Under the pieces are notes generated by a model. It ran no database searches, was not told where the DNA came from, and saw only the letters and a list, made by a program, of their open reading frames with translations. This document shows, in pieces, positions 11,901 through 33,519 of a stretch of DNA of 64,000 bases (the stretch's first letter is position 1; each line of letters opens with the position of its first letter). The DNA comes from Ligustrum vulgare. Lineage: Eukaryota > Streptophyta > Magnoliopsida > Lamiales > Oleaceae. The position numbers and the translations under genes were made by a program. Location: positions 99,031,925-99,095,924 of the forward strand of contig OY743168.1 in NCBI GenBank assembly GCA_963555705.1, written 5' to 3'.

Positions 11901-12715
11901 TCTCTTTATTTATTTTGGAAAAGAAATAAATTTCAACCTAATCACCCAGCCTCTGGACCCCTCCCTGCTTTTTTCACCAGATGAAGATGAAGCATATACA
12001 TTTGTCAGGTTTACCCTCCCCTTTTTCCACAGCTTTCTCTTCTTCGTGGGCAATGCCATGGCCCGAAGGGAGGAGGGGTAGAAATGGGAAATAGAGAGAT
12101 AAAAGGTGAGCACGCGTCTACTCGTACGCGTGGAGAAAGTCGTCAATGGTAGGGAACACATGAGAAAGTGTTTATGGGGAGACTGACTTGCCCTCATAAC
12201 TCTCGTGTTTGGATAACTCCCCCACGCGTTTTAAGGCGAATACTCACACTTTCTTCACATTCCAATTTATAATTAATTAATAGTATATAATCTATTTGTC
12301 GCTCTATAATGTGGGTCTTGAGTCGTGACCACGACTATTTAACAAAGATTGAATTATTTTCGCTAGAAATTAACCATCGAATCAACCTTTTGAATTGGGG
12401 GAAATCACAATTAGAAACTAGGCCTGACCATTCCATGAACTAGACCCGATTTTATTTTATCCATAAAAAATGGCCTAAGTCGATATTTCTAATTGGGTTC
12501 ATGCATACCTTAAATCAGCGAATTACTTTGTAAAATTGATCAGGATTGATTTAAATAGAACATATTAGAACATTTTCAATAATACCTTCTATTTTGAATA
12601 TTCAACACGTAACGATGAGATGATTGAAACAAAAATAATGCAACAACATTTATTGTACAATGAGGTTTAACGTTATATTCATTTGTAGATAGTGTGCTAC
12701 GCACCTTCTATAATA
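11901..12715. other. Spacer upstream of the PP2A gene, no gene seen
   Basis: Mostly AT-rich. An open frame at 11910-12197 on the minus strand has no recognisable similarity. The PP2A promoter is probably in the part nearest 11900. Confidence 0.4.
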
Positions 12716-12732
12716 AATAGTGCTACACAATG

Positions 12733-13040
12733 CCCCCCGGGGCACAGCCAAGTTGGCAAATGAATGATATTGCTAGGCTTGCAATCTCAGCGTGGAGAGT
12801 TCGATTCCTGGTAGGAGCAGTTGAGTGATGTAATAACCAATATTGGTTGGAGCAGCTAGGTGATGTAATAATCATAGAGGAAGGCTCTTTTGGGGTCAGG
12901 AGTATAAGAGGTGCTCGAACCATGGTCAACTTGGACACAACCCGCGATTTACATTCGCCAATTATTGAGGGACCGATGACTGATAGTCCAGGATTAAGTC
13001 TGACTAAGCTGGGATATCTGGGTTAACAAAAAAAAAAAAA
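12733..13040 (+). mobile_element. tRNA-derived SINE with perfect target duplication
   Basis: 308 bp from CCCCCCGGGGCACAG to a terminal A tract. The internal Pol III promoter has an A box CAGCCAAGTTGG (12745-12756) and a B box AGTTCGATTCC (12798-12808), spaced as in tRNA genes. It is flanked by a 17-bp direct repeat AATAGTGCTACACAATG (12716-12732 and 13041-13057). The clean duplication suggests a fairly recent insertion. The body contains related segments (GTGATGTAATAACC and GTGATGTAATAATC). Confidence 0.92.
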
Positions 13041-13530
13041 AATAGTGCTACACAATGTCTATATCTATCATCTATTATTTCTAAGTTTCCTCCCATGCTC
13101 TCTCATCACATTCTCTCTCTTACGCAACATTATCTCACTTGAAATTATATCATTGAAGATGCTCTTAATAAAGTAACATCTCATGTCCAGTCCCAATTTG
13201 AATTTAAAAAAATTGTGCATTAACAATCACTCCTTTATATGGAAAAAATAATTTAACAGGGCTAATAAAGAATGGTAATTCGGAATGAAGAATTGGAACT
13301 GTAGTAACTAGTAATGATGACAAGAAGAAAAAAGAAATAACATTGAATATTTGCGCGTGTTTGACAATTGAAGACAACTATTAATGTTATCTCTGATCAA
13401 ATGACTTCTATCTCTGATCAAATGACTTTTATTAACTATTACCATTATTATTACCATTGAGAAAATTGTTCATTATAACAAGTGGTGGCAACTGGCAGGA
13501 GAACCAACATTTAGCGGTTGTGGTATTTAA

Positions 13531-13667
13531 GCCTTGTTTGGTTTTATAACTTTTTCATAAAATTTATAATTTTTTTTTTTTTTTACAGTAATCAATCTTA
13601 ACCATTCAAAAAAGTTAGGCCCACAACTTATTACTTTTCCCAAAAAGTTATAAAATTAAACACACAC
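13531..13667. mobile_element. Tourist-like MITE, 137 bp
   Basis: Ends GCCTTGTTTGGTTTTATAAC and, inverted on the right, GTGTGTGTTTAATTTTATAAC, with shared TTTTATAACTTTTT arms. It is flanked by TAA on both sides (13528-13530 and 13668-13670), the expected PIF/Harbinger target duplication. Confidence 0.7.
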
Positions 13668-13926
13668 TAATTAAAACGGAAATGATAAACTCATAAACAC
13701 CCCCGGTGCACCTTGGGGTGTACCGCCTCATTTTAATTTAAGTCAAAAATCAATAATTAATTTTAAGTACATATTTCATAGCACCACCACAACTTTTCAA
13801 TCACGTCTCATCAAACTCTATCAAAATTTATTAAAAATTTGATTTTAATCTCTACTTAATTTTTATTTTTATTATATTCACATTTAGTCGTGTAATATAC
13901 ACTAATCATACAAGTGTTATAAGTTC

Positions 13927-14816
13927 TATCCGTGTGCATGGTTTCGTATGGTTCTGGTTTCTATGGAACCGAATCGAACCAAGAATATGGTTTTTTTTTC
14001 AAAAAAAACCGTTTGTTCTTTTTACAAGAGAAAAATCGAATTGTTCAGTTCTTTTAGTTCTGGTTCTGGTTCCAATTTCCTAAACTAAAATTTTCAAACT
14101 TAAGTATTGAAGTCTTGGTAAATTCCGACTAGTAAGAGTCGTAAGACGGTAAAGTCATTGACCTTGATAAAAACGTGAATACAACAGTCAAAATCCTTGA
14201 CATCAAAATATTCACCTCCTTCCATATAGTAACGTATCTTCTCATCCGCGTGTATGTGCTCCTAAAAATTTTACAATTTCTATTCGTAATTCTCCACCTT
14301 TTCAGGGAACAATCGCACAAGTCCAACAAATCATTGAAAACAAGATAACAATTAATTGCAAGATGAAGAGTGAATATTTATTGTTAATTCTTGAAGAACT
14401 GAAGGTTAAAGGCTTGAGGTTGAATGTTTGAAGCTGAACGACAAAACTAATAAAAGAACAATGATTTTTGATCTATTGTTTTTTGTTTCTTACTTATTTT
14501 GCTTATAATTATTGTAATGTTTAGTGAGTTAATAGTTGTTGGTAATTGATATTGACTAATGGATCGAACATGCATTAAGATTAGAAATTGATGATTTTTT
14601 TATTATTTTAAAAAAATTATATTTAAAAAAAATAAAAGATCGTGTTTTTTGCTGGTTCTTGATTCTGAACGGTTCTTGGTTCTGAACCAAGAACCGGAAC
14701 CAATGGTTCTTGATTTTTAAAATCAGAACTGTTTAAAATTTTGATAGAATCGAACCGAACCTGGACCGAATCGAACCGAATCGAAACGCTGATTCTGATT
14801 CTTTTGCTCAGGCCTA
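13927..14816. mobile_element. hAT-type non-autonomous element with 8-bp target duplication
   Basis: 890 bp flanked by ATAAGTTC on both sides (13919-13926 and 14817-14824). Ends are TATCCGTGTGCATGG and, inverted, TAGGCCTGAGCAAAAG, so the terminal repeat is imperfect. The terminal 100-150 bp at both ends are packed with GGTTCGGTTC/GAACCGAAC-type motifs, as in many plant hAT elements. No transposase was seen; a minus-strand frame at 14129-14329 is not recognisable. Confidence 0.85.
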
Positions 14817-15306
14817 ATAAGTTCCACACAGATAGATTTCTAGTCATCCAACCTGACCAACCTTAACTTGGTTGACCGAGTTCGACCATTAGCCGGGTAT
14901 ATATCGAACACGCCCAGACCTTGTAAAGCCATAAAGAAAGGTTCAACAACCAAAAACATTTTTATCAAAGTCAATACAGTACACTCATCAATCTCCTCAT
15001 GATGTGAAAGAAACTTATGGGATATTTTAAAAGTAATAAAATGATATTATGCATCACTAATTTGCTACACAAAACATGCTTCATCGAAAGAGAGATTTTG
15101 TCGAGTAAACAATCTCAATCCTTGTAAAAGAAATAGAGAATTAACTCGTACACACTTAATTACTACACAAATTCCAACATTTGGGCACATAGTTTTCCAA
15201 ATTAAGAGCATGTTTGGTAATGTGAAAAGTTTTTATTTTTGAAGTTTTTTTTAATTTTTTTATATATGTGTTGTTTAAAAATGTTTAAAAAGTCAAAAAT
15301 AGTGAG

Positions 15307-16700
15307 TGATAATACACTTATCTCTATCATAAAAGAAGGATTTTAATTGTTTATTCAAGAATATTTACTATTTATTCTATATTATTTATTTATATTTCAG
15401 GAATAATTCAAAAGTCGTGAAAACAATGGAATTAAAGTTAAATTCGAGCAATTGGATGTTAAAAGTGCCAAAGTAAGCAAATCGAGAGTTGATGTAGTTA
15501 ATTAAAGGGCCAATTGGAAGAAGAAATCAAATCTGGAAGAAATCAGAAGTTTAGGGGTTAAATTGCAACAATCAGAAGTTGGAGGACTTGCTGTACAATT
15601 AAAAGATAGGGACCAACTTGTAACATTTAAAAGTCAGAAAATTGCCTTAAACCATTATACCGTGCGGTCGCATGGTCAGAAATTTCAGCGACTTAAGTTG
15701 ACCTGCAGCGTCTTGCGATCGCGCATATTTGAACCGTACGGTCGCACGATTATCCGACTGGGCCGCAGCTGGACTTTTTGCGCGGAATTCAGCAGTTTTT
15801 CTCCTCAATTAACTTAGCCTTCGTGAAAATTTATAAATACAGGGCATAAGGCACGAGATTAGAGGTTCCAAACTTGTTAAATGAGATCCCGAAGGGCTGT
15901 CGAACTTTCAAGGAGCCAACTGGCGCATAATTGAAGATTCTTCTACAACATGTAAAAAGGGTGATGAACTCCAATTATCATAGTTGTAATTTATCTTTTA
16001 TCATGTTTTTAGGCTAGAAATCTTGTATTAGGATTGTGATGAAGTTTTAATTATTTGATTCCATGTTTTTACCAATTATTTAATATATGCAGTTTATGGG
16101 TTTGATGCAATTAAATAAGTACTTTTATTATCATGCAATTGTTTGGCCGGCTTTTGTATGATTGTGTTCATGATTTTCTATGTTCGAAAGAGTAAGATTT
16201 CATTAGAAGCTATTTAATTGCCACAAAGTTCAATAGGGGATAGAAATATACCCTATACTTTGTGTTATCATATATAACGTTCATTGACCTTTAATGCTTT
16301 TCTAATTGGTTAATTGTCATAGAAATATAGTTAATTGGCATTCAGAGATAGGTTTTTATACATCGCTCGAAAGAGGACTTAAAACATTTTAGGAACATGA
16401 ATATTCAAAACCCCATAAGTTGTCTTTAAATGATTTGGTTAAATACATGGATGATTTTGTTAAAATGAATTCATAATTCTAATGCGTTTGCATTTATAAG
16501 TTTTAACAAATCAAATTTTCTTATTTTTAGTTTAATTTTTATTTTAATTTTCAAAAACAAAATTTTCAAACTCAAACAAATTCCTTATTCCGATTAAGTT
16601 AATAGTCTAAAATACAATTTAAAACAATTTCTGTGGGATCGATACTTGAACTCTCGTCCATTTTATTACTTGCGAACTCATGCACTTGCGGAACGTATCA
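15307..16700 (+). mobile_element. Solo LTR A (Ty3/gypsy-like), TSD GTGAG
   Basis: 1394 bp, TGATAATACACTTA at the start and GGAACGTATCA at the end, flanked by GTGAG on both sides (15302-15306, 16701-16705). No internal region remains. A TATA box (TATAAATA, 15832-15839) marks plus orientation. Three GC-rich palindromic sites centred at 15667.5, 15718.5 and 15741.5 lie 90-165 bp upstream of it. GTGGGATCGA near the 3' end is shared with the solo LTR at 60031. Confidence 0.92.
15664..15745 (+). promoter_or_regulatory. GC-palindrome array of solo LTR A
   Basis: Sites GCGGTCGC (15664-15671), GCGATCGC (15715-15722) and ACGGTCGC (15738-15745), spaced 51 and 23 bp centre to centre in otherwise AT-rich DNA. 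They lie in the putative U3 promoter. A function in transcription or silencing is inferred, not shown. Confidence 0.55.
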
Positions 16701-16783
16701 GTGAGCTTGACTAAGAATTGATAGTTGAAATTGAGTTAGAAAAGTTGTGGTAAAAATTTTACCATTACCAAACAAGCTCTAAG

Positions 16784-19336
16784 TAATCAATTTGAGTAAC
16801 AAGAGAGTTCATCACTAACTATCAAGATAAACAACTAACATTGGTTCACGAATGACATTACAAGAAGCAATCCACATCATCATTTATTATGAGAATAAAG
16901 AAGCCTAACCACTTGTGTCACAAATGACGTGTCAACAAATGCTGATCACATAATGAAGTGTGTGTAAATTAGTATCAACACTCAATTTTGGTTATGATGA
17001 TCACCAAGATCAAATTTGAGTGGTCCATTCTTGGCATTTACCTATACAATTGCTTCAGCCCTAGTGCAAGTGCAACTATAAATCTCTTCCGACTCACGTG
17101 TGAATTGAATCGTCCACATATTCTTCTCCCATATCATCTTTTGAGACACAGATCTTCATTGAATCTCATGAAACAACCATTTTAGCTATTACTATTAAAA
17201 CTAATAGTGATTAAAATACGACGAGAAAAAGGAAACAACAACATAATTTTTCAAAATGAAGAACAGGAAAAAGAAATGGTTCAGTGTATTGAAGTAACTG
17301 TCATGGTAGATTCTATCCTGAAGACCAAGTCAATATATCATTATCCAAACATTGTCCATGAATATTTATACACGTACATCCATATATACAATAATATCAG
17401 ATTTTTCTGGGGAAAAAATGAAAAAGGAACGGTAAAAGCAAACGGTTCAACAAAAAGAAACATTTGTTGGGTGGGCAATGTGTGTCTAGTTGGGATTGCT
17501 GGACAAAAAGCAACTAGGGAAGAGGTCCAAAGAGTGGTTAAAAAGGATGACAACATTTTCATGTACTCTTAAGTCTTATCCAGTTTTTCTCCCTCTTCTG
17601 GATCAAAATTCATATTTTAACATAAACCCAAAAAATAAAAATAAAAAATAATTTTAGATAACTCTAAATAAAATGTGAAAATTAATTGCTAACTTAATTT
17701 TGAATCAATTTAAATCTGATGCTAAAACCGAACACCTACCTCCTGAGCTACAACCAGACTAAACTAGACAAAATTCAATTCCATCAAGTTAATGTCAGTT
17801 AAATACAAGTACTTGCAGAAATCTGAATATTATTAAAAGGCTGTTTGATGGCTTTTTATAAAGTAAAGGAAAAGGCTAATAGAATAGCTTATCTTCAGTT
17901 ACACATTGCTTCTAAGGAAGGAGTAGGACTCTTCAAACTGCTGCAAGATAGATAAGTTAAATTTGCACCAAAAAATGACTACAAACCAGGCACAATCCAA
18001 TGATATGACAAAGCTTCAGGATTGTCTCTACATAATGAAACAACTCATAATGAGTAGAAAGTACTGGCTTTTTTATAAAAAAAAATTATTGGTGAAATTA
18101 TCGGTATGCAAATGGTCAAGTAGCTCAAAAATAATCTAATAATATTAGGAAAGAGTAAAAGTGAAAAGTGAATTTTCAAAAGCAATAATACAAATGTTCT
18201 ATGAACAACCCAACATGCATCAGACAAGGTTTTATACTGCTTAATACAATAAAGAAATCAATAAATTGGTTTTTCAGCATGAATCTTTACAAATGAACAA
18301 AATACGCATAGATAAAAGATTGAACCTTGATTTCCCAACACTTGATCTTAGGCCTGATGCCAATCTTCCACCTAGCCTCGTCTTTCTATCCGGACAATAA
18401 ACGTGGGAAGTCCAATATCTGCCAAGCCGTCCAGACAACCCACCCCAATACAAAAAAGCACAAGTACGTGTTGTACAAACAACGATGTCATCGTCAGGAG
18501 AGCAGGCATCCAAAGCAGGAAAGAACAGAAACAGTTAAATGCCACATCATATGGATGGTGCAAGGAGGTTAACGTATCCCAGGCTTCCCAGTTCTGCAAT
18601 GAAAAGAAAATAAATTCCACAAAGATATCTCTTTGGAGGTACAGCAGCAAGTTTGACCAGATGGATATGGATCAATGTTCCATCAAAGCCGTTTCAGTCT
18701 CTGATAATGGAGCTGCAGCAGAATGCAATGGAATTATAGATAAGGAAAGAAGAGAACAATAAAAGTGTAATAATGTGAAAAGATTTACAAAAACAAGAAA
18801 AAGAAAATGTAGAACAACGACTAAGCATTGTTGCAAGTAAAAAGAAAACACAGTTTTACAATTTGACAAAAAAAAACAAAGTTATATAAACTGCAAGCAA
18901 CTTGACTTGTCACCTACCTAATACAGAACAAAGAGGGTGGAAAAATATTGACTCTGTATAACTTAAGGTGGATTCCAACAAATGGAAGCGCCTTTCTGGA
19001 TGCAGCAATATGAATTGTATATTTTCTCCTCCAAGTGGAGGAGAATTTAAAATCATTATTCATGGGCTTAACACTCAGGGTTAGCTGACAGACAGCTAAG
19101 AATATACCTAATTTCCCTGAGGCGCCATATTAGTATCAGAAAGTTCGATTTGAGAACAATGTTCTACAAGAATGATTTCTACTCTATACCTGCTCATATA
19201 ATATATTCCAGGTATATTACTCATAGGCACATATTCAAGTCCATAAGAGCAAGTCAGTAGCCAACAATAACTTATCAAACAAGCTCGATATATTTCCAGA
19301 AGAAAAAAAAATCAAGCCCAAAGGAACTGACGAAGT
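16784..19336. other. Spacer and 3' flank of AUG6, no gene recognised
   Basis: No frame with recognisable similarity was found. Overlapping open frames on both strands at 18274-18869 have no shared protein features and may reflect 3' untranslated sequence of AUG6, whose stop codon is at 19337. Its polyadenylation site must lie somewhere below 19337. Confidence 0.4.
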
Positions 19337-28506
<9,170 letters not shown>

Positions 28507-28514
28507 TACACACT

Positions 28515-28561
28515 CCCCTCCCTCCCTCCCTCCCTCCCTCCCTCTCTCTCTCTCTCTCTCT
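28515..28561. repeat. CCCT/CT microsatellite in the AUG6 5' leader
   Basis: Starts 9 bp upstream of the AUG6 start codon and consists of CCCT repeats followed by CT repeats. On the transcript it reads as a GA/GGGA-rich leader. GAGA-type leader tracts are common in plants and can bind BPC proteins; a role here is inferred. Confidence 0.85.
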
Positions 28562-30928
28562 AGATGTGCGTGAAATTCGGGTTGGTTTGTTTCCGATTTG
28601 ATTTGTTTGGTTTAACTTTTAAGGCATACTTGTGCAATCTGAGACCTCGAGGATTGTTTCTATTTATTAAAAAATATTATTATACTATCACCACAAAACT
28701 TATTTTTATATTACAATTTTAAATATTACTTTTATTTACAAAATAAATATAAATAAAATTACATAAATAACCTTTTAATTTCTATCACAATTTTTTATAT
28801 ACACCACAATCTCTTAAATAATCTTCTTTTTTTCTCTATATTTATTTTTCTAAAATCATCATGTTCTTCTTGTTAAATATTTTTATTTGTCAATACCAAG
28901 TTAATTAGAATAGATATTAATACAATATGGAAATATAATTTTTCAAAAAATAATAATGTCACAACTTGAACTCGTGTTAGTGAAAAAAAATATTTTTTAC
29001 AGAATCATTATTTTAGAGCAAATAATTTTTATTCTTTTTAGGTTTCCTATGATTTTTCAATTACATACTTGCGCCACCTACAATGTTTTCAATTGAAGAA
29101 TGCAACGACGTTGTAATTAAAAAAAAAAAAAAAAAAGGCCACGGACCAGAAAATGCAACGACGTTGCAACACGATGAAGTTTAAAATTCTTAATAAAATT
29201 TGAAAGCCTGAACAAGTTTTACGGATTTCTTAGAATCATTACTAGTGCACAAAAATCCGAATCTTACGGATTGGTGCATCTTTTGGATTTCTTTTATTGT
29301 GGTCGGGTCTAGAACTCATCCAGATTGAACACAGCTTCTTTAACACCATAAATTTGGGTTCGATGGAGAATAATTTGACCCAAAGGCATCTTCCATAAGA
29401 GCAAATTAAAGAAACCTCCTTGAGATATTTGACATCTGATATAAAAATAAATTTGAATCTTAATATTTGACATTATCTTAATTAATTATAATTAAGGATC
29501 TAGTAATCCATTGGAAGAAGAAACAATGGTGGAAATGATGACAAAAAGAAGAGTAAATATTAAGATGATGAATACACCACAATATTATATATTTTTTTAA
29601 GTTTTCATAGGATTAGTATTATTATTGTAAATTTATTGTGGTGTATTTATTGAAAGTATATTTTAATTGTGGTGTGATTATAATGTGGTTTAGTAAATAA
29701 ATTTTGTAGTGGTAATATAATTGTCCATTAAAAAATTTGTGTTTAACTACTCGTTTGGTAAATTTAAAAATTTTATTACGATTTTTCAAACTTAATCTCA
29801 ACCATCCTTTTTTAATCAAGTTCACAAATATTTTTAAATCACACATCCATTAAAAAATAAAAAAATCACAAAAATTCAAAAAAATTCACATTACCAAACA
29901 GGCTGTAAAAACACGTTATTTTATATTTTCGATGTAATGTGTGTGGTTGAAAAGTGAGAAAAGAAAATGTATGTGGTTAAAAAATAGTTTAGGGAATTGT
30001 GTTGTTTAAAAACATGTTTTTTACAATACATTCCATAAATCACTTTTTAATCGCACACATTTTCTCTCTCCACTTTTTAACCACACATTTTACCTATAAA
30101 CATAAAAACATGTTTTTAAACAAAAAAGAATTTAACAAACAGAATAATCTATTTCTAAATTATACAATTTTTTCAAATTACTTTTTGATCACATATTTCT
30201 CTCTTCACTTTTCAACCACGTATTTTATACCAAAATTATAAATAAATTAATTAGCCCTTGTTTGGTATTTTTAAATCTTTCTCTTTTTTCTACAATATTC
30301 AATCTCAACCATCCATTAAAAGTCAAACTAGCCATATTTGATTTTTCAACCAAATCTCAATTATTCATTCTAAAAAAATCACTATTCATTTTTTAAAAAA
30401 ATCATTTTATCATGTGTTCGTTAAATTGTGGTTTTTAGATTATAAACTGATTTGTAAACTACACAATTTCTCAAACCACTTTTTAATTATACACATTTTT
30501 TCTTTTCAATTTTCAACTATTACTTTTTACCTTAAAATAATAAATAAATCAATTTATAATTCAAACAATGTTATCAAACGGAAACAATACCTAAGACACA
30601 CTTAATTTATAAATCACTACCATGTTATCAAAAGGACGCTTAGCGAAATTGCCTCTAATTTGGATGTAATTTTGAATTTTGGGGGTGAAACTGAAACTTT
30701 CTTAAAGTTAGGTGGGGCCTGGCGAGATAAAGGAATCACGTTTGGATTTTGGAAAATTTTGAAATATTGGTGCGTGAGTGGGTGACTCTAACGTGCGCCG
30801 AATAACTAACTTCTTTGCCGGCCAACTTTGGCACCGGCACCGGTGCTTCTACTCCATAGTTGCCGATGTTTATTTCTATTTTTCCTATTTAGTCCCTACT
30901 AGTAATCTCACTCCTGCGTTACACGAAT
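28562..30928. other. AUG6 upstream region, AT-rich, no gene
   Basis: Contains the presumed AUG6 promoter near 28562-28650 and then very AT-rich DNA with one clear MITE (29747-29905) and further GTTTGGTA-type fragments (about 30250-30600). No coding similarity was seen on either strand. Confidence 0.5.
29747..29905. mobile_element. Tourist-like MITE, 159 bp
   Basis: Left CTACTCGTTTGGTAAATT and right CATTACCAAACAGGCTG are inverted, and TAA flanks both ends (29744-29746, 29906-29908). It is the same end type as the MITE at 15206. Confidence 0.65.
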
Positions 30929-30936
30929 GATATAAT

Positions 30937-31745
30937 TAGGGGTGGGCAAATAATCGGAACCGTATGGTTTTAAAAAAATAAAATAGGAAATCGGTTTTGG
31001 AACCGATAACCGATTGGTTTTCGGTTCGGTTCTCGGTTCCGGCTTTAGAACCGATCTTTAATCCTTGTTTGTTATTTTTTATGATCTTAATTGGTTGTCC
31101 TAAAACTAAAAATCAAAAGAATTTGTAATTTTCTGGATAAAGTGAAAATGATTAATTTCTTTTTATGAAATTTGTTACGTCTATATCTCATTGTAACTTT
31201 TAACTTCACACTTGGACTGAAATTATCAGTAAATGAAAATCGAATGAGACTAAATTATTAATAAGTGAAGTTGTAAATAAACCACGATGGAGTTAATTAA
31301 ATTTTTAAATACAATTATAAAATAATTAATAATAATGCTTTTAAAACTTATGATTCATCCCACAAGTTTACTATATTGTCATGCTCGAAAAACCTTTTAC
31401 GCCATTTGTTTCCTATTTTTATTTATGAATATCTTCTATATCATAGAGAATTCTATACTTTCTTTGGGGTGAAATGATTTTTGAAATCCTTGATCTTGGT
31501 ATATTCGGTAGAAGTTTATTTCAGGTTATTGGCCCACTTCTCGAGGCCTGATGCTCCTCGATAAGGCTCTCGAAAAATAATTATTATTGTAGAATCGAAT
31601 TAGAATCGAAATCGAACCAAAATCGAATGGTTTGGTTCTTGCGATTCAAAGAAATCGAATGGTTCCATTTTACAAGAACCGAAAAAGTATGGTTCGGTTT
31701 CGGTTCTTGAGATACCCGAACCGAACCACCCGACGCCCACCCCTA
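30937..31745. mobile_element. hAT-type non-autonomous element, TSD GATATAAT
   Basis: 809 bp with good inverted ends TAGGGGTGGGC and GCCCACCCCTA and a perfect 8-bp duplication GATATAAT (30929-30936, 31746-31753). Subterminal regions carry many AACCGA/GGTTCGG motifs, probable transposase-binding repeats. No transposase. Confidence 0.93.
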
Positions 31746-31753
31746 GATATAAT

Positions 31754-32626
31754 TGACAATTATTTATTGAATAAATTGTAAAAATACAACACCGACATAA
31801 ATTGTGCATTTATATATAATGAAAAATAATCAAAAAAGTAAAACATAAAATTGAGACTTGCATATTTCTTTTAACAACTAATTGTTCATTCTTTAATTTT
31901 TTTTGTTTATTTAGGGGAAGTAAGATATTGACATGTGACTTATTATATACTTTACAAATGTTGATATGTGACTCAAGTTGAGCTTACGGCTTTTTATTTC
32001 TAAAAGTTGAAATGTTTACAATTTTCAAATCATAAAATGAAATAAAGAAGCTAATAGATATTTACAGAATTATTTATCGACTCTCCATATAGCAGTATAA
32101 GAATTTGTAGTAACTATCTTAATGCAATAATTTATATTAAATATATTAAACAAATATTTTATTACATTACATGTAAAAGAAAAAAACATTACGAACAAAT
32201 TTATCAAACATTTTAAAAAAATAAAAAATTGCCCAAACTTAAATTAAATGTTGCAATTTGTTAAACTTACTTGTGACAAACTTATACGCAGTCCAATATT
32301 TAAATGAATGTAAAAAATAAATAATATGAAATACAAAATTTTCGACTTCAAAATAATGCAATAATTATCAAAAGAAAAAAAAAATCTATAATTTGACTTT
32401 TATAAATAGTTATTTTTTTCATTAATCCATAAATCATTTATTACATGCATTAATTGAATTTTCCTAATTCATGTATTAAAATAAATTGATAAAAATAAGA
32501 AATCTCCTAAAGTGGCAGGTGAAAATGGGCGGAAAACTATGTGCGTAAAATGGTGACGGCTATTCTATTATTATATATGTATAGATTTGATTTGTATTCT
32601 TTGAGCCTGTTTGGTAAAATAAAATT
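31754..32626. other. AT-rich spacer, nothing recognised
   Basis: Very AT-rich sequence without open frames of note or repeat ends that could be paired. Confidence 0.5.
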
Positions 32627-32631
32627 GTTAT

Positions 32632-33305
32632 TGTTGACCACAAAATCCGGCTAGACATTGGACCAACACGTCTCGGCTCCTCCCTCTTGAACACGTGGTT
32701 CTTCTGCGCACTGTGACAAACAATCAGTTTGCAAAGGGGGCCGAGGTGGCTCCCGTTTGCACTCCAATGCCAAAGTCAGTACTCATTTTTAGGTAAATAT
32801 ATATGTTGGGTGTGGGAGATATAAATGTGTAGAAGAGAGAAAAGGGAGTGAGAGAAATGTATATTGATAAAAGTATTAAATTTCTAACCCCCCATTTGGA
32901 GACAGTCGTTCTTCATTTATAGAGGAACTTGTTGTCTCGGATCACGACACGTGGCATACTTTACACTTGTCATCACCCTGGCTCATGGAAGTGACAATCT
33001 TGCTTTTTGACCGTAATCATTGCTACATTTCGTAGGGGATGGGCGACTGTCACATCTTGGTAAAGATAGTGTCACCTCACTGACTCCATCTCTCTTCTGG
33101 TCAACGCCATAAAGCGCCCCGACTGAGTATAAAGCACATCGGTCAGGCGTTAACCAGGTCGACTAAAGAGGTTTTCTTGACGCACTACCTCGGCATTCGC
33201 TCCAAGGTGATATTTTAGGCCTTAGCCGCGGGTCAAGGTCCATTGGGCCTCTATTTGGCCCTTGCTGGTGGATCACTATACCTTTCTTTGGGCCCGAATT
33301 CAACA
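32632..33305 (-). mobile_element. Solo LTR related to the Tat-like element, TSD GTTAT
   Basis: 674 bp, flanked by GTTAT on both sides (32627-32631, 33306-33310). Its left about 200 bp match the LTRs at 36316 and 48722 closely (TGTTGACCACAAAATCC, GCAAAGGGGGCCGAGGTGG). The rest is diverged. Orientation is taken from the relative with a primer-binding site. Confidence 0.9.
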
Positions 33306-33519
33306 GTTATAGATAAAGAAATTTATGTTTTCTTTACATAATATATGTATTTGAAAAGTGATTTTAGAAAAGGGAATAATACATAAATAAGGGTATTAGA
33401 AATACAAAATTCAAAGTTAAGGAAAAAATTTAAAATGTTCTAAATTCAAGTTTTAATTATATTTTTTAAATAAAATAAATAATAAAAATATATTTTATTA
33501 ATTAAATATACTTAAGTCA

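Larger units (their letters stand above)
15206..16780. mobile_element. Tourist-like MITE split by a solo LTR
   Basis: Left half 15206-15306 begins GAGCATGTTTGGTAATG; right half 16706-16780 ends CATTACCAAACAAGCTC, a near-perfect inverted repeat. TAA flanks both outer ends (15203-15205 and 16781-16783). Without the inserted LTR and its duplicated GTGAG the MITE is about 176 bp. Confidence 0.85.

Noticed and set aside
12790..12810. Possible tRNA gene from a good B box
   Set aside because: No cloverleaf acceptor stem, and the A tract and target duplication show it is a SINE.
18274..18869. Cluster of overlapping frames on both strands below AUG6
   Set aside because: No protein similarity and frames on both strands overlap. 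More likely 3' flanking or untranslated sequence.
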